Shown piece after piece: positions 9,485 to 18,344 of a stretch of DNA of 64,000 bases (within the stretch, counting starts at the first letter, position 1; each line of letters opens with the position of its first letter). The notes beneath the pieces were generated by a model. That model saw nothing but the letters and a program-made list of their open reading frames with translations. It was not told where the DNA came from and searched no databases. The translations under genes were made by a program, and so were the position numbers. Source of the stretch: DATBGZ01 sp963803115 (GTDB lineage Bacteria > Actinomycetota > Actinomycetes > Mycobacteriales > Micromonosporaceae). The DNA is taken from assembly GCA_963803115.1 (NCBI GenBank), contig CAWDLN010000008.1, positions 1 through 64,000 of the forward strand, in the 5' to 3' direction.

Positions 9485-12048
9485 CCCTCGCACCAGCGAA
9501 TCCCGTCGAAGGTCTCCGTCCGCCCGACGAGGGTCCGCAGGATCCGAAGAGGGAGAAGCGGCCCCGGATAAAGCTCTGGGACCGGATCAAGTTCCTGCTG
9601 TTCTTCACGGCCGTCTTCTTCCTGCTCGTGTGGGCGTCGATGGCCAACAACCCCATCCTGCCCTTCGAGTACGCGGTCCGGCAGCAGCTCATCGACTCGT
9701 CCTGGTTGCTCGTGTTGGCCGGGCTAGAGGTGCTCCGGCAGCTGCACTACCTCGTCAGCGAGGTCTGGTCGGGGTACCACCGGTTCTGGACCAACAAGAT
9801 CTTCGGCGGTAGCGAACGGATCGCCCAGCGACGCCTGTCCGCGTGGACCCGGTTCCGGTTGGCCCGGGTCCTGAAGTGGGTCGTCTTCCTGGGCCTGTTC
9901 TTCTTCGTTGCGAGCAAGTTCCTCAATACGTCCCCGGTGCTCGCGGTCTTCGCGCTGCCCTCGATCATCTGGTCGGCGCTGCCGTTCATCGTGCAGATCG
10001 TGCTCATCGTCTCGCTGGGCATCCTGCAGTTCGTCGCGATCTTCTGGTTCATGTCGCGCGGCGGCGTCGACGTCTACTACCCGGACGACATCAAGACCCG
10101 CTTCCGCGACGTGTGGGGGCAGGACCACGTGCTGGCGCGGGTCCGGGAGAACATCGTCTTCCTCGAGCGGCCGGCCGAGATCGAGGACAAGGGCGGATAT
10201 GTTCCGGGCGGCATTCTGCTCTGGGGTCCACCGGGCACCGGCAAGACGCTGATGGCCGAGGCCGTCGCCGGCGAGACCGGCAAGCCGTACGTCTTCGTCG
10301 ACCCAGGCGCGTTCATCAATATGTTCTTCGGCGTCGGCATTCTCAAGGTCAAGTCGCTCTTCCGCAAGCTGCGCAAGCTCGCCTTGCGGTACGGCGGCGT
10401 GATCGTCTTCTTCGACGAGGCGGACTCGCTCGGCAATCGCGGCATAGCCACTGGCGGCCAGTTCCCGCGCGGGATGAGCACCGACAAGTCCGGAATCATG
10501 GGCTGCAATGGGTTCTCCTACCTGTCTCCGCCGGTGCAGAGCCTGTTGCTGACCGGCCTGAGTGGCAACGCCGAGCCGCGTCCGGCCGAGCGGCGGCGGG
10601 TCATCCCGGCCGGTGCCGGGATGAACGGCATGGGCGGCATGATGGGCGCGGGCACCCTGCAGGCCTTGCTCACCGAGCTGTCCGGTCTGAAGAAGCCACG
10701 CGGCTTTATCAACCGCTACGTGCGCCGACTGATGGGCATGCGCCCCAAGCCACCACCGAAGTACCGCATTCTCGTCATGATGGCGACCAACATGCCGGAG
10801 GCGCTCGACGAGGCGCTGCTGCGACCTGGACGCATCGACCGCATCTACAAGGTTGGGTATCCGAGCAAGGCGGGCCGGGTCCGGACGTACGAGGGGTACT
10901 TCGGGAAGGTCCGTAACCAGCTCACGACCGACGATCTGGAAAAGCTCGCGACGATCACGCCGTACGCGACGGGTGCGTCCATGAAGGACCTCGTGAACGA
11001 GTCGCTGATCACGGCGATCCGCGAAGGCCGCGACACGATCATGTGGCCGGACGTCGTGAAGGCCAAGCACCTCAAGGAGCTCGGCCCACCCGAGGACGTG
11101 GAGTACATCGAGCGGGAGCGGCACGCGGTGGCGATTCACGAAGCCTGCCATGCCGTAGTGGCGTTCCACAGTCGCAAGCACGCGGACATTGACATCGCCA
11201 CTATCGAGAAGGGCTCGGACTACCTCGGCATGGTGAAGTCGATTCCGCCGGAAGACCAGTTCACCAGTTGGCGCAGCGAGTTCCGGGCCGACATCTTCAC
11301 CGCGCTGGCGTCGCTGGCCGGAGAACGGATGTTCTTCGAGGGCGACAGCACGTCGGGTGTCTCCGGCGACCTCGAGAGCGCGACCCGCGTCGCCTCGCAC
11401 ATGGAGGGCACCTTCGGCATGGGCTCAACCGTGTCGTCGGTGGCGACCGCCCGCCAGCTCGATACCGGTACGCCCGGCGGCGGCATTCCGGTGGGTCGGG
11501 ACAACACCGAGATGGTGCGGGCCCGACTGGCCGACCGGATCGAGGACAACCTCGCCGCGTTGCTCGCAGAGACGCGGCAGATCCTGGAACGGCACCGCCG
11601 GGACGTCATGGTGTTGGCGCACGCGCTCGAGACATACAAGACGCTCTCGGGTGAGGACGTGGAGGCCGTGTTGCGCGGTCATGTCGGTCCGCTCGTGGAT
11701 GGCCGGCCGTACTTGAACGCCGACCTGTATCGGGAGATCGAGGCCTACCACCGTGCGGCCGTCATCGCGCACATGAACCACAATCCGGTGATGCTCGCCC
11801 TTCCGCCGGTGCCGGCCTACCAGGATCCGGCCTGGGCGGGTCCCCGCGACCCGTTCGCGCCGCACGCATCGGTGTCCGGCTCGACCCTGTCCGGCGCGCC
11901 GACCGGGATGCCCAACGGCGGCGGTACGCCGTCGGGGTACGGTCAGCCGCCGACCGGGATGCCGAATGGTGGCATGGCGGCTCCGGGCCCGGACGGCGTT
12001 GGTCCGGACGGAGGCGTCGCTTCTCCGTTCCACCCCGACGACCACTAG
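9481..12048 (+). CDS. Divergent membrane-bound FtsH-like AAA+ metalloprotease
   Basis: 855 residues. Hydrophobic segments lie at about 37-54, 70-88, 130-147 and 150-195, more than the two of classical FtsH. The AAA+ module has Walker A GPPGTGKT (about 249-256), an FFGVG pore loop, Walker B VIVFFDEAD (about 308-316) and RPGRIDR. The M41 zinc site is HEACH (553-557), with the third ligand likely in SGDLESAT. About 80 Gly/Met-rich residues are inserted between Walker B and the sensor segment MMATNMPEALDEALL, unlike standard FtsH. The C-terminus carries repeated PTGMPNGG. Likely an ATP-dependent membrane protease acting with the upstream lipoprotein, probably a paralogue rather than the housekeeping FtsH. 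Confidence 0.88.
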   Translation: MTLAPANPVEGLRPPDEGPQDPKREKRPRIKLWDRIKFLLFFTAVFFLLVWASMANNPILPFEYAVRQQLIDSSWLLVLAGLEVLRQLHYLVSEVWSGYHRFWTNKIFGGSERIAQRRLSAWTRFRLARVLKWVVFLGLFFFVASKFLNTSPVLAVFALPSIIWSALPFIVQIVLIVSLGILQFVAIFWFMSRGGVDVYYPDDIKTRFRDVWGQDHVLARVRENIVFLERPAEIEDKGGYVPGGILLWGPPGTGKTLMAEAVAGETGKPYVFVDPGAFINMFFGVGILKVKSLFRKLRKLALRYGGVIVFFDEADSLGNRGIATGGQFPRGMSTDKSGIMGCNGFSYLSPPVQSLLLTGLSGNAEPRPAERRRVIPAGAGMNGMGGMMGAGTLQALLTELSGLKKPRGFINRYVRRLMGMRPKPPPKYRILVMMATNMPEALDEALLRPGRIDRIYKVGYPSKAGRVRTYEGYFGKVRNQLTTDDLEKLATITPYATGASMKDLVNESLITAIREGRDTIMWPDVVKAKHLKELGPPEDVEYIERERHAVAIHEACHAVVAFHSRKHADIDIATIEKGSDYLGMVKSIPPEDQFTSWRSEFRADIFTALASLAGERMFFEGDSTSGVSGDLESATRVASHMEGTFGMGSTVSSVATARQLDTGTPGGGIPVGRDNTEMVRARLADRIEDNLAALLAETRQILERHRRDVMVLAHALETYKTLSGEDVEAVLRGHVGPLVDGRPYLNADLYREIEAYHRAAVIAHMNHNPVMLALPPVPAYQDPAWAGPRDPFAPHASVSGSTLSGAPTGMPNGGGTPSGYGQPPTGMPNGGMAAPGPDGVGPDGGVASPFHPDDH

Positions 12049-12060
12049 TGACGTATCTTC

Positions 12061-12084
12061 GCCGGCCCGCCTACTCGGGCCGGC
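12061..12084 (+). terminator. Hairpin after the FtsH-like gene
   Basis: Perfect 9-bp stem GCCGGCCCG (12061-12069) / CGGGCCGGC (12076-12084) with a six-base loop, thirteen bases after the stop. No T-tract, as is common for actinomycete terminators. Confidence 0.6.
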
Positions 12085-12128
12085 GGGGCACGTCGATCCC
12101 GTGATCGGCGGGCAATAGGCTGATGCTC

Positions 12129-12863
12129 ATGGCCCGACCCGATGGACGCGCACCCGACGAACTTCGCCCCGTCACCATCACCCGCAGCTGGAGCATCCAC
12201 CCGGAGGGCTCGGTCCTCGTCGAGTTTGGACAGACGCGGGTGCTGTGCACCGCGAGCGTGACCGACGGGGTTCCCCGGTGGCGCAAGGGCTCTGGGCTCG
12301 GCTGGGTGACCTGCGAGTACGCCATGCTGCCCCGATCCACCAACACGCGCTCGGATCGGGAGTCGGTCAAGGGACGCATCGGCGGCCGTACGCACGAGAT
12401 CTCCCGCCTCATTGGACGGAGCCTTCGCGCGAGCATGAACCTCAAGGCGATCGGCGAGAACTCGATCGTCATCGACTGCGACGTGCTGCAGGCCGACGGG
12501 GGTACCCGCACGGCCGCGATCACCGGGGCGTACGTCGCCCTGGCGGATGCGGTGACGTGGATGGCCAAGCGAAGAATGCTCGCGGGCAAGCCGGACGAGG
12601 CCGTCTACCGCTCGGTCGCCGCCGTCAGCGTCGGGGTGATCGATGGTGAGGCGAGACTGGACCTCTGCTACGCCGAGGACGTCAAGGCGGAAGTCGACAT
12701 GAACATCGTGTGCACCGGGGCCGGCGACTTCGTCGAGGTCCAGGGCACCGGCGAGTCGGGCGTCTTCTCCCGCGAGGAGCTCGACACGCTGCTCGACCTG
12801 GGGCTCGACGGCTGCACCCGGCTGGCCGAGATCCAGCGCTCGGTCCTGACGACGGCGCCGTGA
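12129..12863 (+). CDS. rph: Ribonuclease PH
   Basis: MARPDGRAPDELRPVTITRSW, then VLCTASVTDGVPRW, YAMLPRSTNTR, GRIGGRTHEISRLIGRSLRA and IDCDVLQADGGTRTAAITGAYVAL are full-length RNase PH, the phosphorolytic 3'-5' exonuclease that matures tRNA 3' ends. About 244 residues, the usual size. The start at 12129 is preferred over 12123 because conserved RNase PH sequence begins there. It overlaps rdgB by four bases, the common actinobacterial rph-rdgB arrangement. Confidence 0.95.
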   Translation: MARPDGRAPDELRPVTITRSWSIHPEGSVLVEFGQTRVLCTASVTDGVPRWRKGSGLGWVTCEYAMLPRSTNTRSDRESVKGRIGGRTHEISRLIGRSLRASMNLKAIGENSIVIDCDVLQADGGTRTAAITGAYVALADAVTWMAKRRMLAGKPDEAVYRSVAAVSVGVIDGEARLDLCYAEDVKAEVDMNIVCTGAGDFVEVQGTGESGVFSREELDTLLDLGLDGCTRLAEIQRSVLTTAP

Positions 12864-13471
12864 GCGTTCGCCTGCTGCTGGCCACCCGCAACGCCAAGAA
12901 GCTCGTCGAGCTGCAACGAATCCTCGACGCCGCGCTGGGATTCGGCCAGATCACCCTCGTCGGCCTTGCCGACGTGCCCGCCTACGACGAGGTACCCGAG
13001 ATCGGACTGACCTTTGTGGACAATGCGTTGCTCAAGGCTCGGGAGGGCGTTGTCCACACCGGCCTGCCCACGGTCGCGGATGACTCCGGTCTCGCGGTCG
13101 ACGCGCTTAACGGGATGCCAGGCGTGTTCAGTGCGCGTTGGGCGGGCAAGCACGGCGACGACCTGGCCAACTTGCAGCTGGTACTGTCTCAAGTGTCCGA
13201 TGTGGACGAAGAGCACCGTGGTGCCCGGTTCGTCTGCGCGGCGGCGCTGGTGCTGCCGAATGGAGCCGAATACACCGTATCGGGCGAGATGGTCGGCCGG
13301 CTCATCCGGGAGGCCCGCGGCACCGGCGGGTTCGGTTATGACCCGATCTTCGTCCCAGACGGCCTCGACCGTACCAGCGCCGAGCTCGATCCCGCCGACA
13401 AGGACGCCATCAGCCACCGCGGACGGGCCTTTCGGGCCCTCGCCGACGTCATCCGCGCCCACCTGCTCTGA
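12860..13471 (+). CDS. rdgB: XTP/dITP diphosphatase (non-canonical purine NTP pyrophosphatase)
   Basis: Starts at GTG 12860, overlapping the rph stop. LLLATRNAKKLVEL is the N-terminal substrate motif (S/T-x-N-x-x-K), followed by TFVDNALLKARE, VADDSGLAVDALNGMPGVFSARWAG and GGFGYDPIFVPDGL, all diagnostic of the Ham1/RdgB family that hydrolyses ITP and XTP to keep them out of DNA. About 203 residues, complete. Confidence 0.95.
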   Translation: MSVRLLLATRNAKKLVELQRILDAALGFGQITLVGLADVPAYDEVPEIGLTFVDNALLKAREGVVHTGLPTVADDSGLAVDALNGMPGVFSARWAGKHGDDLANLQLVLSQVSDVDEEHRGARFVCAAALVLPNGAEYTVSGEMVGRLIREARGTGGFGYDPIFVPDGLDRTSAELDPADKDAISHRGRAFRALADVIRAHLL

Positions 13472-13538
13472 CGCCCGGGTCGCTACCGGGCCTGGCGGCG
13501 GGTATCGAAGACTTGCCCCGCTGCGGCAGGATGTCCCC

Positions 13539-14327
13539 GTGGACGTGAACGTCGAACTGATCGTCGCTGGCGCATCTGCCGTGATCTCTCTGGCGGCCGG
13601 CGTACTCAGCGCTAGGGCCAACAAGCGCGCCAAGGAGCTGGACTTCCAGCTCGAGCAACGCCGGAAGGCGGAGGACGCGGTGGCGGTCGCCCAGCGGGTC
13701 CTGCACCAGTACCGCGACCCGCTCCTGGACGCCGCGCTGACCCTGCAGAGCCGGACGTTCAACATCGTCGCCAATGGTTACCTCGCCTCGTTCCTGCACT
13801 GCGGCGATCCCGAAGAGGAGGCGTACGCGCGTCGCTACACCGTGTTCGCGATGGCCGAGTACATGACCTGGGTCGAGATCGTCCGCCGCGAGCTTCGCTT
13901 CCTCGACGTCGGCGACGTGGACAACAACCGCAAGTTCCTGGGCCGGTTGATGCAGACTCAGGTCACGATCCAGTCCGACAAGATCCGCGGACCTTTCCGA
14001 GTTTTCCGCGGGCGCCAGCGGGCGATCGCCGAAATCATGATGGTGCCTACGGGCGCCCACGAGGGGCCGCGCAACGAGTGCATCGGCTACGCCGCGTTCT
14101 GTGACCGGCTCGACAACGATCCTGAGTTCAAGGCATGGTTCGCGGGAATGCTCGACGACGTCGATGTGCTGGTCACCCGCGACCAGGATGATCGCATGAT
14201 CCAGCTACAGAACGATCTCGTGGACCTGATCGATGACCTCGACCCGCACGCGCTGCGGATTCCGCCCAACTTCCGGCACCGGTTGAATCGGCAAAGCCCG
14301 ATCCCGGTACCGGCCCAGCCTCGTTAG
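13539..14327 (+). CDS. Membrane-anchored protein of unknown function
   Basis: Starts at GTG 13539 (VDVNVELIVAGASAVISLAAGVLSA): one N-terminal hydrophobic helix (residues about 5-24) then a charged, probably coiled segment (RANKRAKELDFQLEQRRKAEDAVAVAQ) and a globular, mostly helical remainder (YMTWVEIVRRELRFLD, FCDRLDNDPEFKAWFAGMLDDVD). About 262 residues. Widespread among actinomycetes in my recollection, but no function is known to me. Its stop codon overlaps the hutH stop on the other strand, so the two transcripts converge with no room for a separate terminator. Confidence 0.75.
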   Translation: MDVNVELIVAGASAVISLAAGVLSARANKRAKELDFQLEQRRKAEDAVAVAQRVLHQYRDPLLDAALTLQSRTFNIVANGYLASFLHCGDPEEEAYARRYTVFAMAEYMTWVEIVRRELRFLDVGDVDNNRKFLGRLMQTQVTIQSDKIRGPFRVFRGRQRAIAEIMMVPTGAHEGPRNECIGYAAFCDRLDNDPEFKAWFAGMLDDVDVLVTRDQDDRMIQLQNDLVDLIDDLDPHALRIPPNFRHRLNRQSPIPVPAQPR

Positions 14328-15865
14328 TCCAGCGGACCGACCTCGGCCTCGATCCGGTCCCTCAGGTCGCGGCCGCTGATCAGGCCGCGGGCGGCCTCGA
14401 GCACGGGAGCGAGGAAGATGTCGGGTCCGGGCTCTCCGGCGTGCGGTGCCAGCGCCTGGATCGCGAGCCGTCCCGCGGGCGAGGGGCTCATCGGTGCCCG
14501 CAGCTGAAGGCCTCGGACCGCCGCGAGCAGCTCGACCGCGAGCAGGCTGGTGACGTTGTCCAACACCTGGCGCAGCTTGCGGGTGGCCGCCCAGCCCATC
14601 GAGACGTGGTCCTCCTGCATGCCCGAGGTCGGCACCGAGTCGACCGAGGCCGGGGAGGCGAGGCGACGATTCTCGGCCACGATCCCGGCCGCGGTGTACT
14701 GCGCGATCATCAAGCCGGAGTTCACGCCCGCGTCCGGGCTGAGGAAAGCGGGCAGGTCGCGCGAGCGGCACACGTCGAGCAGCCGGTCCACGCGGCGTTC
14801 CGAGATCGAACCGACCTCGGCCGCGGCGATCGCGACGAAGTCGGCGGCGAAGCCCAGCGGTGCCCCGTGGAAGTTGCCGGTGGAGAGCACCCGCCCGTCG
14901 GCCAGCACGACGGGATTGTCCACAATGGACGCCAGTTCACGGCCGGCGACGAGCGTCGCGAAGTCGAGCGTGTCCCGGGCCGCACCGGCCACCTGGGGCG
15001 CGCACCGCATCGAGTAGGCGTCCTGCACGGCGTGCGTCATGTCGTCGCGGTGCGAGTCCATGATGGCCGATCCCTGCAGCAGCCGGTACATGTTCGCCGC
15101 CGAGATCGCCTGCCCGGGATGGGGCCGGATCGTGTGTAGTTCCGGGAGGAACGGGCGGTCCGAGCCGAGCATCGCCTCCACCGCGAGCGCGCCGGTGATG
15201 TCGGCCATGGTGAACAGATGCCGGGCGTCTTCGATCGCGAGCAACAGCATGCCCAGCATGCCGTCGGTCCCGTTGATGAGCGCGAGCCCCTCCTTGGCGG
15301 CAAGGTCGATCGGGGCCAGGCCCGACGCGTGCAGCGCCTCCGCACCAGGAACTCGGGCGCCGTCCTTGCCGAGCACCCATCCCTCGCCGAGCAGGACGAG
15401 CGCGCAATGCGCCAGCGGGGCCAGATCGCCGGAGGCGCCGAGCGAGCCGTGCTCCGGTACCCAGGGCGCGATGTCGTGGTTAAGCAGATCGACCAGCGCC
15501 TGGGCCACCAACGGCCGCACGCCCGAGAAACCCATGGCGAGCGACCGGATCCGCAACAGCATCATGGCCCGGACCACCTCGCGCGGCATCGGCGCCCCGA
15601 TCCCGGCCGCGTGCGAGCGGATGAGCGCGTGCTGCAGCTCGGCGCGGCGTTCCGGTGCCACAAACGTGCTCGCGAGCGCGCCGAAGCCGGTGGAGACACC
15701 GTAGACGGGCCGCCCGTCCCGCTCGATGTTGTCCACAATGGAGCGACTTGTGGCCATCGCGGCGACGGCGTCGGGCGTGATCTCGACCGGGGCGCCGTCG
15801 CGGGCCACCGCGAGGACGTCGGCAGGGGAGACGCCGCTCGGGCGCACGGCAACGGTGGTAGTCAT
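14324..15865 (-). CDS. hutH: Histidine ammonia-lyase
   Basis: 513 residues. SLGASGDLAPL carries the Ala144-Ser145-Gly146 triad that cyclises into the MIO cofactor; YGVSTGFGALAS, LINGTDGMLGM, QDAYSMRCAPQV and SGMQEDHVSMG complete the family pattern. Converts histidine to urocanate and ammonia, the first step of histidine degradation. Start ATG 15865 overlaps the hutI stop by four bases, so the gene is translated as the last member of the minus-strand hut operon. Confidence 0.96.
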   Translation of the reverse strand: MTTTVAVRPSGVSPADVLAVARDGAPVEITPDAVAAMATSRSIVDNIERDGRPVYGVSTGFGALASTFVAPERRAELQHALIRSHAAGIGAPMPREVVRAMMLLRIRSLAMGFSGVRPLVAQALVDLLNHDIAPWVPEHGSLGASGDLAPLAHCALVLLGEGWVLGKDGARVPGAEALHASGLAPIDLAAKEGLALINGTDGMLGMLLLAIEDARHLFTMADITGALAVEAMLGSDRPFLPELHTIRPHPGQAISAANMYRLLQGSAIMDSHRDDMTHAVQDAYSMRCAPQVAGAARDTLDFATLVAGRELASIVDNPVVLADGRVLSTGNFHGAPLGFAADFVAIAAAEVGSISERRVDRLLDVCRSRDLPAFLSPDAGVNSGLMIAQYTAAGIVAENRRLASPASVDSVPTSGMQEDHVSMGWAATRKLRQVLDNVTSLLAVELLAAVRGLQLRAPMSPSPAGRLAIQALAPHAGEPGPDIFLAPVLEAARGLISGRDLRDRIEAEVGPLD

Positions 15866-17025
15866 GTGATCGGCTCCCCATTGAGCAGGACGGTCCGGAC
15901 GAGCGGTACACCGGGCCGGTAGGCAAGGTACAGGTACGTCGGCGCCGCCAGGATGGCGAGGTCGGCTCGCGCGCCGACGCGAAGGTGGCCGACGTCGGTG
16001 CGGCGCAGGGCCGCGGCGCCGCCCGCGGTCACGGACCACAGCGCCTCGGCCGGAGTCATCCGCATCTCGCGTACCGCCAGCGCCAGGCAGAAGGGCATCG
16101 ACGAGGTATAGGACGAGCCAGGATTGCAGTCGGTGGCCAGCGCCACCCGGACGCCGGCGTCCAGGAGCCGGCGGGCGTCCGGGTAGGGCGACCGCGTGGA
16201 GAACTCGGCGCCGGGTAGAAGTGTGGCCACCGTGGCGGAGGCCGCGAGCGCGTCCACGTCCTTTGTGGACAGATGAGTGCAATGATCGGCGCTGGCGGCA
16301 CCGAGCTCGACGGCCAGGGCGACTCCGGGTCCGGCCGTGAGCTGGTTGGCGTGAATGCGGGGCAGCAGACCGGCGGTCATCCCGGCCGTGAGCACGGTTC
16401 GTGCCTGGTCGGCGTCGAAGGCACCCCGCTCGCAGAAGACGTCCACCCACCGGGCGTGCGGCGCCGCCGCCGAGAGCATCGCGCCGCGGACCAGCTCGAC
16501 GTAATCGTCCGTACGGCCGTCGTACTCCGCGGGGACGACATGCGCACCGAGGAAGGTGGTCTCGTTGGTGAACTCCGCCGCCACCCTCAACGATCGGGCC
16601 TCATCCTCGGCGGTCAGGCCGTAGCCGCTCTTGATCTCCAGCGTGGTCGTGCCCTGCCGGTGCGCCTCGGCGGAGAGCCGCCGGGTCGTGGCGCGAAGGT
16701 CATCGTCGCTCGCGGCCCGCGTGGCGGCCACCGTGGTACGGATGCCGCCGCCGGTGTACGGCTGACCCGCCATCCGGGCCGCGAACTCGGCCGCCCGGTC
16801 GCCGGCGAAGACGAGGTGCGCGTGGCTGTCCACGAACCCCGGGATCGCCGCGGCGCCATTGGCGTCCACCACGCGATCCGCGGCCGGAGCCTTCGTCGCC
16901 GGACCGAGCCAGGCGACCCGGCCGTGTTCGGCGACGAGTGCCGCGTCGGGAATGATGCCCAGCGGCCCGCCGTGGGTGGGGTCGTTGGTGACCAGTTCGC
17001 CGATCCGGGTGACGAGCAGGCTCAT
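15862..17025 (-). CDS. hutI: Imidazolonepropionase
   Basis: IPGFVDSHAHLVFAGDRAAEF carries the metal-binding HxH of the amidohydrolase fold; GGGIRTTVAATR, TTTLEIKSGYGL, FLGAHVVPAEY, RIHANQL and ALATDCNPGSSYT are typical of HutI. It opens 4-imidazolone-5-propionate to N-formimino-L-glutamate, step three of the pathway. The ATG at 17025 overlaps the hutF stop as ATGA; an in-frame ATG two codons earlier (17031) is also possible. Confidence 0.94.
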   Translation of the reverse strand: MSLLVTRIGELVTNDPTHGGPLGIIPDAALVAEHGRVAWLGPATKAPAADRVVDANGAAAIPGFVDSHAHLVFAGDRAAEFAARMAGQPYTGGGIRTTVAATRAASDDDLRATTRRLSAEAHRQGTTTLEIKSGYGLTAEDEARSLRVAAEFTNETTFLGAHVVPAEYDGRTDDYVELVRGAMLSAAAPHARWVDVFCERGAFDADQARTVLTAGMTAGLLPRIHANQLTAGPGVALAVELGAASADHCTHLSTKDVDALAASATVATLLPGAEFSTRSPYPDARRLLDAGVRVALATDCNPGSSYTSSMPFCLALAVREMRMTPAEALWSVTAGGAAALRRTDVGHLRVGARADLAILAAPTYLYLAYRPGVPLVRTVLLNGEPIT

Positions 17026-18344
17026 GTCCATACCTCCGCGATGGCCTCGGTGAGGGCGCGGGGCACATCCGCAACGAGCAGGTGCCGACCCTCGGCGACG
17101 ATGGGCCGGCCGTCGACGATCACATCGGTCACGTCGGCGGCCGTCCCCGCGAAGACGGCGGCCGCGGCCGGATCCTCGTGACCGGCGGTACGGACCGTGT
17201 CGAGTCGAACGCTGACCAGGTCGGCCCGCGCACCGATCGCGAGGACGCCGGCGTCCGGCCAGCCCAGGGCCGCGTGGCCGTTACGGGTCGCGGCGTCGAT
17301 CAGCTCGCCCACCTCGAAGTGGCCGCGGCGCTCGTCGCGGAGTCGCTCATTCAGCTCCACCGACCGCGCCTCCTCGAGCATGTCGATCACGGCGTTGCTA
17401 TCCGTACCAAGGCAGAGCGGAGACCCGGCGTCGACGAGGGCTCGCGCCGGTCCGATGCCATCGGCCAGGTCCCGCTCGGTGGTGGGGCAAAAGCAGACAT
17501 TGACTCGGCCGTCGCCCAGCGCGGTGCGGTCCTCATCGGACAGATGCGTGGCATGCACCGCGGTGGCGTTCGGGGTGAGCAACCCGGCATCGTCGAAGAC
17601 CTGAGTCGGCGTCCGGCCGTACCGGGCAAGGCTGGCCTCGTTCTCGGCCCGTTGCTCGGAGAGGTGCACGTGCGCGCTGAGTTCGGCTACTCGGGCGGCG
17701 AACTCAGCGAGCACGGCGGCCGGCACAGCCCGAATCGAGTGCGCGGCCGCGCCGATCCGGGCATGGTCGGAACCGGTCAGCGCGGTGAAACGGTCCCACC
17801 AACCGTCCAGGTCGCCGTCGCCGAATCGTGACTGCGGCCCCTCGAGCGGCTTACCGTCCACAGTGGAGGTGAGGTACAGCGTGTCGAGGAGCGTGATCCG
17901 GATGCCTGCCTCGGCCGCGGCGTCGAGCAGGCGATGTCCCATCTCGTTCGGATCGGCGTAGCGCCGCCCGCCCGGCGCGTGGTGCAGGTAATGGAACTCG
18001 CCGACGCAGGTGACACCGGCCGCTGCCATCTCGGCGAAGGTTGCCCGGGCAAGGGCGTGGTAACTGTCCGGATCGAGTGCCGTGGCAAGGGCGTACATCC
18101 GCTCCCGCCAGGTCCAGAAGGTGCCGCGACCGGCATGCGTACGGCCGCGAAGCGCCCGGTGGAAGGCATGCGAATGGGCATTGGCGAAGCCGGGCAGCGT
18201 CAATCCCGGAAGTCGTTTCGCGTCCGTCGGCGCGGCGATCCCAGCTTCGATCGCGGAGATCCGGCCCGCGTCGACATCGATGCGCACATCGCGGGCGGTC
18301 GTACCGTCCACCCAGGCGTACTCGGCAAAGTAGGTCACCGGCAC
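17022..18344 (-). CDS. hutF: Formimidoylglutamate deiminase
   Basis: 440 residues of the amidohydrolase superfamily: LPGFANAHSHAFHRALRGRTH (metal HxH), GEFHYLHH, AHSIRAV, HVHLSEQRAENE and CLGTDSNAVIDMLEEAR. This is HutF, which removes ammonia from N-formimino-glutamate to give N-formylglutamate. It shows that the five-step route is used rather than direct formiminoglutamase. Overlaps the neighbouring M20 gene by about ten bases and hutI by four. Confidence 0.93.
   Translation of the reverse strand: MPVTYFAEYAWVDGTTARDVRIDVDAGRISAIEAGIAAPTDAKRLPGLTLPGFANAHSHAFHRALRGRTHAGRGTFWTWRERMYALATALDPDSYHALARATFAEMAAAGVTCVGEFHYLHHAPGGRRYADPNEMGHRLLDAAAEAGIRITLLDTLYLTSTVDGKPLEGPQSRFGDGDLDGWWDRFTALTGSDHARIGAAAHSIRAVPAAVLAEFAARVAELSAHVHLSEQRAENEASLARYGRTPTQVFDDAGLLTPNATAVHATHLSDEDRTALGDGRVNVCFCPTTERDLADGIGPARALVDAGSPLCLGTDSNAVIDMLEEARSVELNERLRDERRGHFEVGELIDAATRNGHAALGWPDAGVLAIGARADLVSVRLDTVRTAGHEDPAAAAVFAGTAADVTDVIVDGRPIVAEGRHLLVADVPRALTEAIAEVWT

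Noticed and set aside
9724..11400. Long open frame antisense to the FtsH-like gene
   Set aside because: Codon-complement shadow in GC-rich DNA; Arg/His/Asp-rich with no motif, while the opposite strand encodes a clear AAA+ protease.
14916..15737. Two exact TTGTCCACA (actinobacterial DnaA box) matches inside hutH
   Set aside because: They lie in coding sequence about 800 bases apart and coincide with the TCCAnnnTGGA word; no clustering, AT-rich element or dnaA/dnaN nearby, so not an origin.
14324..16450. A 708-residue extended HutH
   Set aside because: Sequence before MTTTVAVRPSG overlaps hutI in another frame; the ATG at 15865 overlaps the hutI stop as expected for the operon.
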